From positions 1-13,235 of the forward strand of contig USFD01000087.1 in NCBI GenBank assembly GCA_900553885.1: DNA of 13,235 nt, read 5' to 3'. The notes beneath the pieces were generated by a model. It was not told the DNA's origin and did no database searches. It saw only the letters and a program-made list of their open reading frames with translations. The DNA comes from an uncultured Ruminococcus sp. (GTDB lineage Bacteria; Bacillota; Clostridia; Lachnospirales; Lachnospiraceae). Of the stretch, positions 6,676-12,152 are shown one piece after another. Every line of letters begins with the position of its first letter. The stretch's first letter is position 1. A program made the position numbers and the translations under genes.

Positions 6676-6788
6676 CTTTCCTCTTGCTCTTTCTGCCAGA
6701 TCTCTGCTATACTATGGCTGTTGAATTTGGTATAGCTCCGGCTGTACTCGCCCCTGTCAGTGTTGCAGCACTGGCAAGGGCATTTTCT
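6676..6788 (-). other. Intergenic spacer with two perfect or near-perfect hairpins
   Basis: The first repeat is GCTATAC (6706-6712) with GTATAGC (6730-6736), perfect over 7 bp. The second is a 13-position stem at 6750-6781 with a perfect inner CAGTG/CACTG. Neither is followed by a T-run on the minus strand. On the plus strand the second is followed by ATTTTCTTT and could stop antisense transcription. They may also punctuate or stabilise the minus-strand mRNA. Confidence 0.4.
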
Positions 6789-7118
6789 TTATGCTGTCGC
6801 GATCTCCTGCACCTGAGAGCGTCCGAAGAATCTCGCTTTATATATAGCACCATCTCCCTTACTCCCCCAGATCAGCTCTGCGCCAAACAGCGCCCTGCTG
6901 CCGTGGATCACTTCATATCCGAGCTGTTTCCAGTCGCTCCATGTGTTCGTCTCCTCGTTGATTCCTGCTGCCGCTTTCGCGTTTTCAATCCGCTTAGTGT
7001 TGACTTCCTCAGCTTTCGCTGAGAGCCATGCTCTATGTAAGCACTCCGCGAATGAAAGCTGCATCTTACGGTAGTTCTTCCATGCTCTTAACATGATCGC
7101 CCTGAGATTGTATTTCAT
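6789..7118 (-). CDS. Small conserved phage/mobile-element protein (109 aa), function unknown
   Basis: The protein starts MKYNLRAIMLRAWKNYRK and has a Trp-rich helical N-terminal part with FAECLHRAWLSAK. This arrangement recurs in small proteins of Firmicutes phages and conjugative elements. The second half (residues about 60-109) has the pattern WSDWKQLGYEVIHGSRALF. I choose ATG 7118 because AAGGAG lies eight bases upstream; the alternative at 7136 has no ribosome site. The gene sits behind a leader of about 157 nt starting at a promoter with a perfect TATAAT (7282-7287), embedded in palindromic operators shared with the divergent ribbon-helix-helix gene. Regulation by that protein is therefore likely. 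The biochemical role is unknown. Confidence 0.75.
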   Translation of the reverse strand: MKYNLRAIMLRAWKNYRKMQLSFAECLHRAWLSAKAEEVNTKRIENAKAAAGINEETNTWSDWKQLGYEVIHGSRALFGAELIWGSKGDGAIYKARFFGRSQVQEIATA

Positions 7119-7275
7119 GTTCCTGTCTCCTTCCATTGCTTTTTATAAGATATCGGATGCATCCGGCCGGATCATCTTCCTGACTATTGCACTTCGTCCA
7201 CGACTTCGCTCACAGGTATATGGTTTCCGGCTTCGCAGCTTTTCGAGCTGTTCGTTTGCCTCACCTTTATCTTAT
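7119..7275 (-). other. Long structured 5' leader of the 109-aa gene
   Basis: About 157 nt lie between the predicted start of transcription and the ATG. The leader carries a CAGCT/AGCTG hairpin (7236-7250), the perfect palindromes ATCCGGCCGGAT (7161-7172) and GGATGCATCC (7155-7164), and an enclosing AAGAT/ATCTT pair (7147-7178). No credible leader peptide is present. The length and structure suggest post-transcriptional control. Confidence 0.4.
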
Positions 7276-7281
7276 GGTCTT

Positions 7282-7368
7282 ATTATAGTACATGTACATG
7301 TATATTTCTATTGACAGAATCCACAAACATGTACATGTATTTCTGTTTATTTTATACATGTACATGTA
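7282..7368. promoter_or_regulatory. Three palindromic operators TACATGTACATGTA between divergent promoters
   Basis: The 14-bp perfect palindrome occurs at 7289-7302 and 7355-7368, and with one mismatch at 7326-7339. The left copy abuts the minus-strand -10 TATAAT (7282-7287). The right copy contains the likely plus-strand -35. A plus-strand TTGACA at 7311-7316 lies between copies. The ribbon-helix-helix protein encoded 80 bases away is the obvious candidate ligand, because that fold binds tandem short palindromes as dimers of dimers. Confidence 0.7.
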
Positions 7369-7387
7369 TTACAATATATGCTATACT
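7359..7387 (+). promoter_or_regulatory. Promoter of the ribbon-helix-helix gene, extended -10
   Basis: TGTACA (7359-7364, inside operator 3), 17 bases, and TATACT (7382-7387) preceded by TGC form an extended -10 promoter. The transcript would start near 7394, about 55 nt before the start codon. Overlap of the -35 with the palindrome predicts repression when the operator is filled. Confidence 0.6.
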
Positions 7388-7448
7388 TAAGGCATACTAG
7401 AAGAGGTGTGTCCTTTTTTGGACTCGCCCCATGAAAGGATGTGAATGC

Positions 7449-7637
7449 ATGACACTAACTGATGCGCAAAAACAAGCGCGATACAATTATGCACGAAAAA
7501 GCCTCAAACGTATCCCTCTGGACGTTCAAAAAGAAAAATATGAGGAAATAAAATCGGCAGCAAAACGCTCCGGGGAGTCCGTGAACGGATATATCAAGAA
7601 AGCCATTGATGAACGAATGGAACGCGATTCTGAATAA
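7449..7637 (+). CDS. Arc/CopG-like ribbon-helix-helix DNA-binding protein
   Basis: This 62-residue protein (from MTLTDAQKQARYNY) shows the ribbon-helix-helix pattern: a short beta-strand around residues 18-25 (SLKRIPLD), helix A at about 27-41, a GESVNGY turn at 42-48 and helix B to about 58. Such proteins dimerise and insert the ribbon into the major groove. I choose ATG 7449 because AAAGGATG sits about nine bases upstream; an in-frame ATG at 7431 lacks a comparable site. It is the only plus-strand protein gene in the left half of the element. Its promoter is embedded in the three TACATGTACATGTA palindromes, so autorepression and control of the divergent genes are likely. It is not visibly paired with a protein toxin. 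Confidence 0.8.
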   Translation: MTLTDAQKQARYNYARKSLKRIPLDVQKEKYEEIKSAAKRSGESVNGYIKKAIDERMERDSE

Positions 7638-7641
7638 TCCC

Positions 7642-7670
7642 TTGCACGCCCCGGCCAGATATGCTATATT
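7642..7670 (+). promoter_or_regulatory. Promoter of the antitoxin RNA, extended -10
   Basis: TTGCAC (7642-7647), 17 bases ending TGC, and TATATT (7665-7670) make a strong sigma-A promoter on the plus strand. Its structure and the following 5' leader match the facing toxin promoter. Confidence 0.65.
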
Positions 7671-7676
7671 AAAGAC

Positions 7677-7763
7677 ACAAAAGGAACAACCGCCAAAGTG
7701 GTTGACCAATAAGTTAAGTTTTAAAACCGCCCTTACTCGCCAAAGTACAAGGGCGGTTTTGCT
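7677..7763 (+). ncRNA. Candidate type I antitoxin RNA (RatA-like role)
   Basis: A transcript of about 85 nt is predicted from the promoter at 7642-7670 to the bidirectional terminator at 7723-7760. It has no convincing ORF. Its 5' part (7682-7707) can form AACC/GGTT around an 8-base loop. It is antisense to the 3' untranslated region of the small toxin mRNA, which must end at the same terminator. This matches the layout of the Bacillus TxpA/RatA type I system, where toxin mRNA and antitoxin RNA overlap tail to tail. The RNA itself is inferred from promoter and terminator. Confidence 0.6.
7723..7760. terminator. Bidirectional terminator shared by toxin mRNA and antitoxin RNA
   Basis: A perfect 12-bp stem, AAAACCGCCCTT (7723-7734) with AAGGGCGGTTTT (7749-7760), has a 14-base loop. 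A-runs and T-runs at both sides make it work in both directions. It separates the plus-strand small RNA from the convergent toxin ORF. Confidence 0.85.
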
Positions 7764-7775
7764 ATGCTTTAAGCA

Positions 7776-7868
7776 CTACTTTAAATTCGCGAATACGAAT
7801 GTCAGCAATGCCAGAATGAACATTCCAAAAGCCATAAGGTCTTTAAAATCAAATGGTTTCTTGTCCAT
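7776..7868 (-). CDS. Holin-like / TxpA-like type I toxin peptide (30 aa)
   Basis: The reading frame from ATG 7868 encodes 30 residues. A charged N-terminus (MDKKPFDFKD) is followed by one membrane helix at about 11-27 (LMAFGMFILALLTFVFA) and a short NLK end. This is the size and layout of the small holin-like toxins of Firmicutes type I systems. Those peptides insert in the membrane and are harmful when made in excess. A GGGGGTGG ribosome site lies just upstream; an in-frame ATG at 7883 overlaps that site and is less likely. The gene faces a candidate antisense RNA and shares its terminator. The leader can hide the ribosome site in a hairpin (7876-7901). Family assignment is by pattern and context. 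Confidence 0.75.
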   Translation of the reverse strand: MDKKPFDFKDLMAFGMFILALLTFVFANLK

Positions 7869-7875
7869 CAGCACC

Positions 7876-7901
7876 ACCCCCATTCTATGTAGAATAGAGG
7901 T
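7876..7901 (-). promoter_or_regulatory. Hairpin sequestering the toxin Shine-Dalgarno
   Basis: In minus-strand RNA, the 12 bases complementary to 7890-7901 pair fully (two G-U pairs) with the 12 complementary to 7876-7887. The second arm includes the GGGGG of the toxin ribosome site. The plus strand would have A-C mismatches at the two wobble positions, so the structure suits the toxin mRNA. It should hold toxin translation down. Confidence 0.6.
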
Positions 7902-7934
7902 CAGCCACCCTGTAACACGGTTGTTCCTGTCCAT

Positions 7935-7963
7935 ATACTACCATATCGGGCAGCAGGCAGCAA
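7935..7963 (-). promoter_or_regulatory. Toxin promoter, extended -10
   Basis: On the minus strand TTGCTG (7958-7963), 17 bases ending TGG, and TAGTAT (7935-7940) form an extended -10 promoter. Transcription would start near 7928, giving a leader of about 60 nt before the toxin ATG. Confidence 0.6.
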
Positions 7964-7968
7964 TCATC

Positions 7969-8319
7969 AAATTTTGATCTATGAATGTTACTCTTTTATT
8001 CCATCAGATTATCCGTATTCAATTATCAAGGTGCGCATAACTCTGCTATTTTCTTTGAAAAATCAATTTCACATCTGTACCCTAATATTTCTTCGTGTGC
8101 ATATTTTTAAATGCGCATTTCCCACACCCGTATTGAATTTTAAAGCACAGAATCCATTTCACGACTATTTCTCAACCGTTCCATATCAGCTTTTTGATGC
8201 GTTACTTTTGCACACAATAGTAACGTTCCCCCCTTTGAACAGATTTCTCTCAGAGTTGGAAATACTTACCCACGCCAGTAGAAATTTTATTTTATTCATC
8301 CGGCCCGCCCAGGGGGGAC
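7969..8319. other. AT-rich gap with no clear gene
   Basis: Beyond the toxin promoter I see no supported gene before the sigma factor stop. One perfect 7-bp inverted repeat, CGTTACT (8200-8206) with AGTAACG (8219-8225), lies here. On the minus strand a GGGGGG run precedes a possible 25-codon frame starting at TTG, too weak to call. Short open stretches without start codons on the minus strand may be remains of a lost gene. Confidence 0.4.
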
Positions 8320-9207
8320 TTATTCCATTATCGCCAGCCTTTCTGTTTCGCTCCACCATGTTGTTTTAAAATTATTCAAACCTGCATGAGAAATAGGTGC
8401 AGCAGAAATATATTCTTCATGATATACCCGAAACCTTTTGCACCTATGCGGAAGCCTAAGCATCCGTAGTGCCTTACTTTCAAGCTGTCGCGCCCTTTCC
8501 TTGTTCACACCCAGAGCCTGGCCTGTCTTCTCCAGGGTAAGCCCGTTCTCATACCTGAGATGGACAGCAGCCGGCAGGTCTCCGGGCAGCTGATCCACTG
8601 CCAGCCAGATCTCCCGGCTCATCTGCTCCCTGTCCAGTCTCCGGATGACATCCTCTTCCATATCCTCACCGGAAGGGACCGTGTCCCCTATATTAACATC
8701 ACCTTCCAACCCCTGCACCGGTTCGTCCAAGCTTCGTATATTTCCCATCTGAGCCGCTTTCCTGATCTGTTCAAGTTTCTCCCAGCTGATGCACAGAAGA
8801 CCGCACAGTTCCCGGTCTGATGGCTCACAGCCGCACTCCTGCCGGTATTCCCGGACAATCTTCTGGTACTGCCGGACTTCGTCCCCTGCGTTAAAAGAGA
8901 GCCGCACGGTCCGGCTGTTGTCTACGCAGATCCGCATCCGGCGTTTAATATAAAAGGCCGCGTAACTGATGAAGGACATGCCACGGGCCGGATCGTAGTT
9001 CCGGACGGCCTCACACAGCCCGATATAGCCTTCCTGTTCCAGGTCTTCCAGCTCTGCTCCTACAGAATACCGCCGGGCCATCATTGCTATAAATCCTTTG
9101 TTCTGTTTCCAGAGCTGCAGCATATTCTCTGACTTATTGTCTCCATTCCATATCCGGAGAACCAGCTGCTCATTCGTCTGTATTCTGTTTTCAAGGTTCA
9201 TTGACAT
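8320..9207 (-). CDS. Sigma-70 family RNA polymerase sigma factor of the element
   Basis: This 295-residue protein redirects RNA polymerase. Region 2 spans about 31-98 (LEDLEQEGYIGLCEAVRNYD, then SFISYAAFYIKRRMR). A region 3-like part (about 110-160) follows, and region 4 is at about 200-252 with the helix-turn-helix LTLEKTGQALGVNKERARQLE. A further tail of about 43 residues ends ISHAGLNNFKTTWWSETERLA, which is not part of housekeeping sigma factors. Start ATG 9207 has AGGGAG about ten bases upstream; the ATG two codons later is a close alternative. It lies between the replication genes and the toxin/integrase region. It may activate later or excision genes, but its target promoters are not identified here. 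A perfect outward-reading promoter overlaps its start. Confidence 0.9.
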   Translation of the reverse strand: MSMNLENRIQTNEQLVLRIWNGDNKSENMLQLWKQNKGFIAMMARRYSVGAELEDLEQEGYIGLCEAVRNYDPARGMSFISYAAFYIKRRMRICVDNSRTVRLSFNAGDEVRQYQKIVREYRQECGCEPSDRELCGLLCISWEKLEQIRKAAQMGNIRSLDEPVQGLEGDVNIGDTVPSGEDMEEDVIRRLDREQMSREIWLAVDQLPGDLPAAVHLRYENGLTLEKTGQALGVNKERARQLESKALRMLRLPHRCKRFRVYHEEYISAAPISHAGLNNFKTTWWSETERLAIME

Positions 9208-9229
9208 AAGCCGCCCACTCCCTTATAAT
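9201..9229 (+). promoter_or_regulatory. Perfect consensus sigma-A promoter overlapping the sigma gene start
   Basis: TTGACA (9201-9206), exactly 17 bases, and TATAAT (9224-9229) match consensus at all twelve positions on the plus strand. The -35 lies on the sigma factor's start codon and the -10 on its upstream leader. It reads away from the sigma gene. Confidence 0.75.
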
Positions 9230-9235
9230 TTGATT

Positions 9236-9283
9236 TATCGAATATTCAGAAGAGGGTTTGCCTGTTTGTGGCAGGCTCTTTTT
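9236..9283 (+). ncRNA. Candidate very short RNA (about 50 nt) divergent from the sigma gene
   Basis: From the perfect promoter the transcript would start near 9236 and meet the terminator at 9260-9283 after roughly 48 nt. It has no ORF. It contains the palindrome GAATATTC (9240-9247) and an AGAGGG stretch (9251-9256). It is antisense to the 3' end of the 81-aa gene region and to the sigma leader. I recognise no known family. Confidence 0.45.
9260..9283 (+). terminator. Plus-strand intrinsic terminator
   Basis: GCCTG (9260-9264) and CAGGC (9272-9276) form a GC-rich stem with a 7-base loop, followed by TCTTTTT. There is no T-run on the minus side, so it serves plus-strand RNA. Its T-run touches the stop codon of the convergent 81-aa gene. 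Confidence 0.6.
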
Positions 9284-9527
9284 ATGTATCTGTCAGCCGT
9301 ATACAGCAAAGCGGCACAGATAACAGAATTCCATTCTTCAAGGATATACAGCCTTTATCTCCTGATACGTCTATCAGCTCACCATCCAACTCATAGACTT
9401 TACTGTCGGCTGTCTGACTCTTTTTTATGCTCATCATTATATCTGCCCATGCTGTCGGGTATATGCTCATGCTCTGTCGGATATACGGATCTCCCTTTTC
9501 AATTATGGCCCTGCAATTTCTTTTCAT
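9282..9527 (-). CDS. Small phage protein of unknown function (81 aa)
   Basis: I start this gene at ATG 9527 (MKRNCRAIIEKGDPYIRQSM) because AAAGGAAAG lies six bases upstream. An in-frame ATG at 9551 has no ribosome site. The protein overlaps the end of the 80-aa gene by 29 bases. The C-terminal half is beta-rich: KVYELDGELIDVSGDKGC followed by SLKNGILLSVPLCCIRL. This suggests a small barrel-like domain, but I cannot name a family. It ends the replication cassette. The gap to the sigma gene contains the divergent promoter and terminator of a candidate small RNA. Confidence 0.6.
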   Translation of the reverse strand: MKRNCRAIIEKGDPYIRQSMSIYPTAWADIMMSIKKSQTADSKVYELDGELIDVSGDKGCISLKNGILLSVPLCCIRLTDT

Positions 9528-9741
9528 ATTTTGCTTTCCTTTCCAATTCATTTAATAACGCAAGTGTCAATTCTTTAGAAAATTCGGTTTTGTACTTTGC
9601 ACAAAATGCACCTGTATCTCTGATCACTTTTTCCCAGTATGCCTCCGAATCTTCAATGCCCCAGTTTTCCTCGAGTATCTTCCAATAATCCCGGAACATT
9701 TCAAATTCTTCAGTACCCTTTTGTAGTTTTATTGCACTCAT
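9499..9741 (-). CDS. Small phage protein of unknown function (80 aa)
   Basis: This 80-residue acidic, helical protein has the pattern KGTEEFEMFRDYWKILEENW, followed by SEAYWEKVIRDTGAFCAKYK and LALLNELERKAK. Proteins of this pattern occur in the early regions of many Firmicutes prophages; their role is unknown to me. The ATG lies three bases after the helicase stop, and no strong ribosome site is visible, so translation is probably coupled to the helicase gene. Its end overlaps the 81-aa gene. Position next to dnaB suggests a link to replication or early gene control, but nothing in the sequence proves that. Confidence 0.7.
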   Translation of the reverse strand: MSAIKLQKGTEEFEMFRDYWKILEENWGIEDSEAYWEKVIRDTGAFCAKYKTEFSKELTLALLNELERKAKYEKKLQGHN

Positions 9742-9744
9742 ACT

Positions 9745-11034
9745 TTAATCAAACGGAGTTTTTGCCGAGGCTCGTTTAAATTCCCCGCTGCCTTTTGCTT
9801 CTTCATCAGTTTCTATGAATTTCATTTCTCCGCCGTCAAACCTATACACAATCTTTCCGAGCTCTCCCTGCCGGTTCTTATCGACTTTCAGCCCTTTCCG
9901 GCTGATATCCTCTGCATCCAGATTCCACAACAGAATAATGATGCTTGCATCCTGCTCAATGTCTCCGGCTTCTCGGAGCTCTCCCATTGTGGGCTCTTTC
10001 GTCTCCCTTATCTCACTGACTCGGTTCAACTGAGAGAGCGCGATAATCGGGATATTCAGTTCCATAGCAAGCGCCTTTATCGCTTTAGAAATAGCTCCAA
10101 CCTCGCTCGCCCGGCTCTGGTATCTAATATCCGCTTTTACTAACTGCAGATAGTCGATAATGATACAGTCAAGTTCCTGATGTCGGCACTCGTTGCGGAT
10201 TTCAGATACAGACTTTGCCCCACTGCTGATAAGAATATCCATCTTTCCCAGTGTATCATTGGCTTTCTGAAAGCGTTCCTGTTCATCTCCAAGAAACCGC
10301 TTTGCTCTGCGTATACGATTCAGCCTGATCCCGCTCTGATTGCTCAGGAAACGCTCATACACCTGCTTATCTGACATTTCCAGATTATAGAAACCGATCC
10401 GTTTTCCCTTTTTAGCCATTTCAAGAATAATCTGAGAGATAAAAGCAGACTTCCCGACTCCCGGTCTGGCTCCTATCACAATCATGTCACCGCCCTCTAG
10501 GCCGCCTGTGATATCATCCAGTTTAGAGAATCCTGTATACAGCTTATCCTCTGTCTGCTCTTTGAAATACTGATTCTGATATTCTCCCACGATTGCAGAT
10601 AATTGCCTTGCCCGGCTCTTTTCATTCTTTTTGAGCGCTTCAAGCTCCTTCAGCAGATCTGTAATCTGTGTATTAACGCCTGCTGCCGTGATCTGCATAT
10701 TAGACATAAGCCTCTTTAATTCTCTCGCCTTATACTCTTTCACAAGACTGTCAGCATAGCTTTTGATTTCTCCTGATGTGATCGGCAGCAGGACGCATTC
10801 CTTTAACACCTGTCCAATGTGCTCTCGGGGGAACGTGTCACACTCTAGCGCCTGCGTGATCGTTACGAGATTAGACGGCTGTCCAATATCATAAGTCTTT
10901 ACAATCTCCCGGTATATCTCTCGCATAAGCGGATCGCTGAACATTTCCGGATTTAATATGTCGTAAATTTTATGTATCTGTCCATTGTCCATCAGCAGAC
11001 AGCCGATCACGGACCGTTCTTCAAGACTGCTCAT
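9745..11034 (-). CDS. DnaB-like replicative helicase of the element
   Basis: This 429-residue RecA-fold hexameric helicase would unwind the element's DNA during its own replication. An N-terminal DnaB domain (SLEERSVIGCLL to about 105) and linker are followed by the motor domain. Motifs: Walker A GARPGVGKS (188-196), catalytic Glu 219 (NLEMS), Walker B IIIDYLQL (Asp 294), Gln 335 in ALSQLNR, and the arginine-finger stretch KNRQGELG (386-393). I start at ATG 11034 because TGGAGG is nine bases upstream, inside the upstream gene; the longer in-frame start at 11058 has no such site. The two genes overlap by 14 bases. It is slightly shorter than bacterial DnaB, as is usual for phage versions, and pairs with the replisome organiser just upstream. 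Confidence 0.95.
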   Translation of the reverse strand: MSSLEERSVIGCLLMDNGQIHKIYDILNPEMFSDPLMREIYREIVKTYDIGQPSNLVTITQALECDTFPREHIGQVLKECVLLPITSGEIKSYADSLVKEYKARELKRLMSNMQITAAGVNTQITDLLKELEALKKNEKSRARQLSAIVGEYQNQYFKEQTEDKLYTGFSKLDDITGGLEGGDMIVIGARPGVGKSAFISQIILEMAKKGKRIGFYNLEMSDKQVYERFLSNQSGIRLNRIRRAKRFLGDEQERFQKANDTLGKMDILISSGAKSVSEIRNECRHQELDCIIIDYLQLVKADIRYQSRASEVGAISKAIKALAMELNIPIIALSQLNRVSEIRETKEPTMGELREAGDIEQDASIIILLWNLDAEDISRKGLKVDKNRQGELGKIVYRFDGGEMKFIETDEEAKGSGEFKRASAKTPFD

Positions 11035-11785
11035 TCTCTGCATCCTCCACATAATCAAGAAGCTGACTTCCCATCAAGGTATCAAAATTTTTGTAATATT
11101 CTAATTCTGTTCCGCTGGCTTTCTGCTGCTCCACGTACCGGTACACAGCAAGATACATTTCCCGGTTTGTCAGCTTTCTCCGTTTCCCGTTTACTGTCCG
11201 ACCTTTCAGCCACGAACAATAATTTGAAAATGCACGTGTTCGCCCACGCTTTTTCGGATAAATTTCATAGATTTTTTCAAAATTTTGTTCACGTTCGTCC
11301 GGATCCGGTGAACATATATTATTATCTATATCTATTTCTTTATCTGTACGGCTAACTTTAGCTTTACTGTTAGTCTTACAGTTAGACTTGTCCGCTAAAA
11401 CTCTTTGCTTTTCACGGTATTGCCTCATATATCCGCGCTGATATTCCCGCTTTCTTTCGATAGAATCAAGATTTTGATGTTTCCCCCAGTTCGGAATAGT
11501 AATAGCTCCGTCTATTCTTTCAATCATCCCAAATCGTTCAAACGTGTCCAATGCTAATTTAACGGTTGTTTCTTTCATCCGGAATACAGTTGCCAGCATT
11601 TTGTCTGTGTATGCAATCCGATCATTCATGATAAATACTCCACTATTATTCATTTTCCCTGCAAGACACAATAATTTGAACCATGCTGTTATAATTGCAT
11701 AGGAGTCCGGCATACTTTCGATAAGCAGAATTTTTTCATCATCAAATATATCTGTTGCTATCTTAATCCACTTTACTTCCGCCAT
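11021..11785 (-). CDS. Phage replisome organiser / replication initiation protein
   Basis: This 254-residue protein opens with the phage replisome-organiser N-terminal domain (VKWIKIATDIFDDEKILLIE, winged-helix region to about 105). A basic linker follows (RKREYQRGYMRQYREKQR) with a low-complexity middle. The C-terminal domain (about 168-245) has IYEIYPKKRGRTRAFSNYCS and NFDTLMGSQLLDYVE. Such proteins bind the element's origin and load the helicase, which is encoded next. ATG 11785 is preferred over a GTG at 11794 because GGGAG lies eight bases upstream. It overlaps the preceding gene by 23 bases and the helicase gene by 14, so the cassette is translationally coupled. The origin may lie in its own linker region, but no clear iterons were seen. 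Confidence 0.88.
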   Translation of the reverse strand: MAEVKWIKIATDIFDDEKILLIESMPDSYAIITAWFKLLCLAGKMNNSGVFIMNDRIAYTDKMLATVFRMKETTVKLALDTFERFGMIERIDGAITIPNWGKHQNLDSIERKREYQRGYMRQYREKQRVLADKSNCKTNSKAKVSRTDKEIDIDNNICSPDPDEREQNFEKIYEIYPKKRGRTRAFSNYCSWLKGRTVNGKRRKLTNREMYLAVYRYVEQQKASGTELEYYKNFDTLMGSQLLDYVEDAENEQS

Positions 11786-12152
11786 CTCTCTCACTCCCTT
11801 CTACGACCTGCTGCCCGACCGGAATTTTCAAAGCCGCTCTCGCACTCTTTGCTGCTCTCAGAGTATTCAACGCCCTTGCGTCCATAGTCCCGACAAACTC
11901 CTGTATCTCCTGCCTGTTCTTCGGTTTCCAGTAACCTCGCCCGGAGCCGGAGCATATCACCGCACCGTGATTTCTCTCATAAGCAATACGCTCCTGAAGA
12001 TCCCGGGCAGATTTACACCCCGTCAACCGCACCAGATCCGCTGTACTGATTGCGTTTTCTTTGCCGACTGGCAGCAGGCCCATTATTGGAAATTCAGTCT
12101 TGCCGGACTGATTCCCTGTATGTACTCGGTTATTTCTGTTTTCTCCCTGCAT
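11763..12152 (-). CDS. Small phage protein with a predicted winged-helix core (129 aa)
   Basis: The core at residues about 28-80 (LLPVGKENAISTADLVRLTG, ARDLQERIAYER, then ICSGSGRGYW) reads like a helix-turn-helix followed by a small beta wing. It recurs next to replication genes in Firmicutes prophages. The C-terminal tail is Ala/Arg-rich (DARALNTLRAAKSARAALKI). The start ATG overlaps the stop of the excisionase-like gene by one base (TAATG), with AGGGG seven bases upstream. A role in DNA binding, perhaps at the origin or as a regulator of early genes, is inferred from the fold and from its place in the overlapping cassette. Confidence 0.7.
   Translation of the reverse strand: MQGENRNNRVHTGNQSGKTEFPIMGLLPVGKENAISTADLVRLTGCKSARDLQERIAYERNHGAVICSGSGRGYWKPKNRQEIQEFVGTMDARALNTLRAAKSARAALKIPVGQQVVEGSERDGGSKVD

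Noticed and set aside
7311..7316. Plus-strand TTGACA as main -35 of the RHH promoter
   Set aside because: At 17-18 bases downstream there is only CATGTA/ATGTAT inside an operator; the extended -10 at 7382-7387 with a -35 at 7359-7364 fits better.
7606..7977. 123-codon plus-strand open frame after the RHH gene
   Set aside because: It runs through the antitoxin promoter, a terminator and antisense to the toxin; its upstream part overlaps the RHH gene in another frame.
8146..8225. Minus-strand micro-ORF of about 25 codons from TTG behind a GGGGGG run
   Set aside because: Rare start codon, no membrane or domain pattern and no promoter found; possible but unsupported without homologues.
7974..8369. 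131-codon plus-strand open frame in the AT-rich gap
   Set aside because: It has no ribosome site, Phe/Leu/Ile-rich low-information composition, and it runs into the antisense of the sigma gene.
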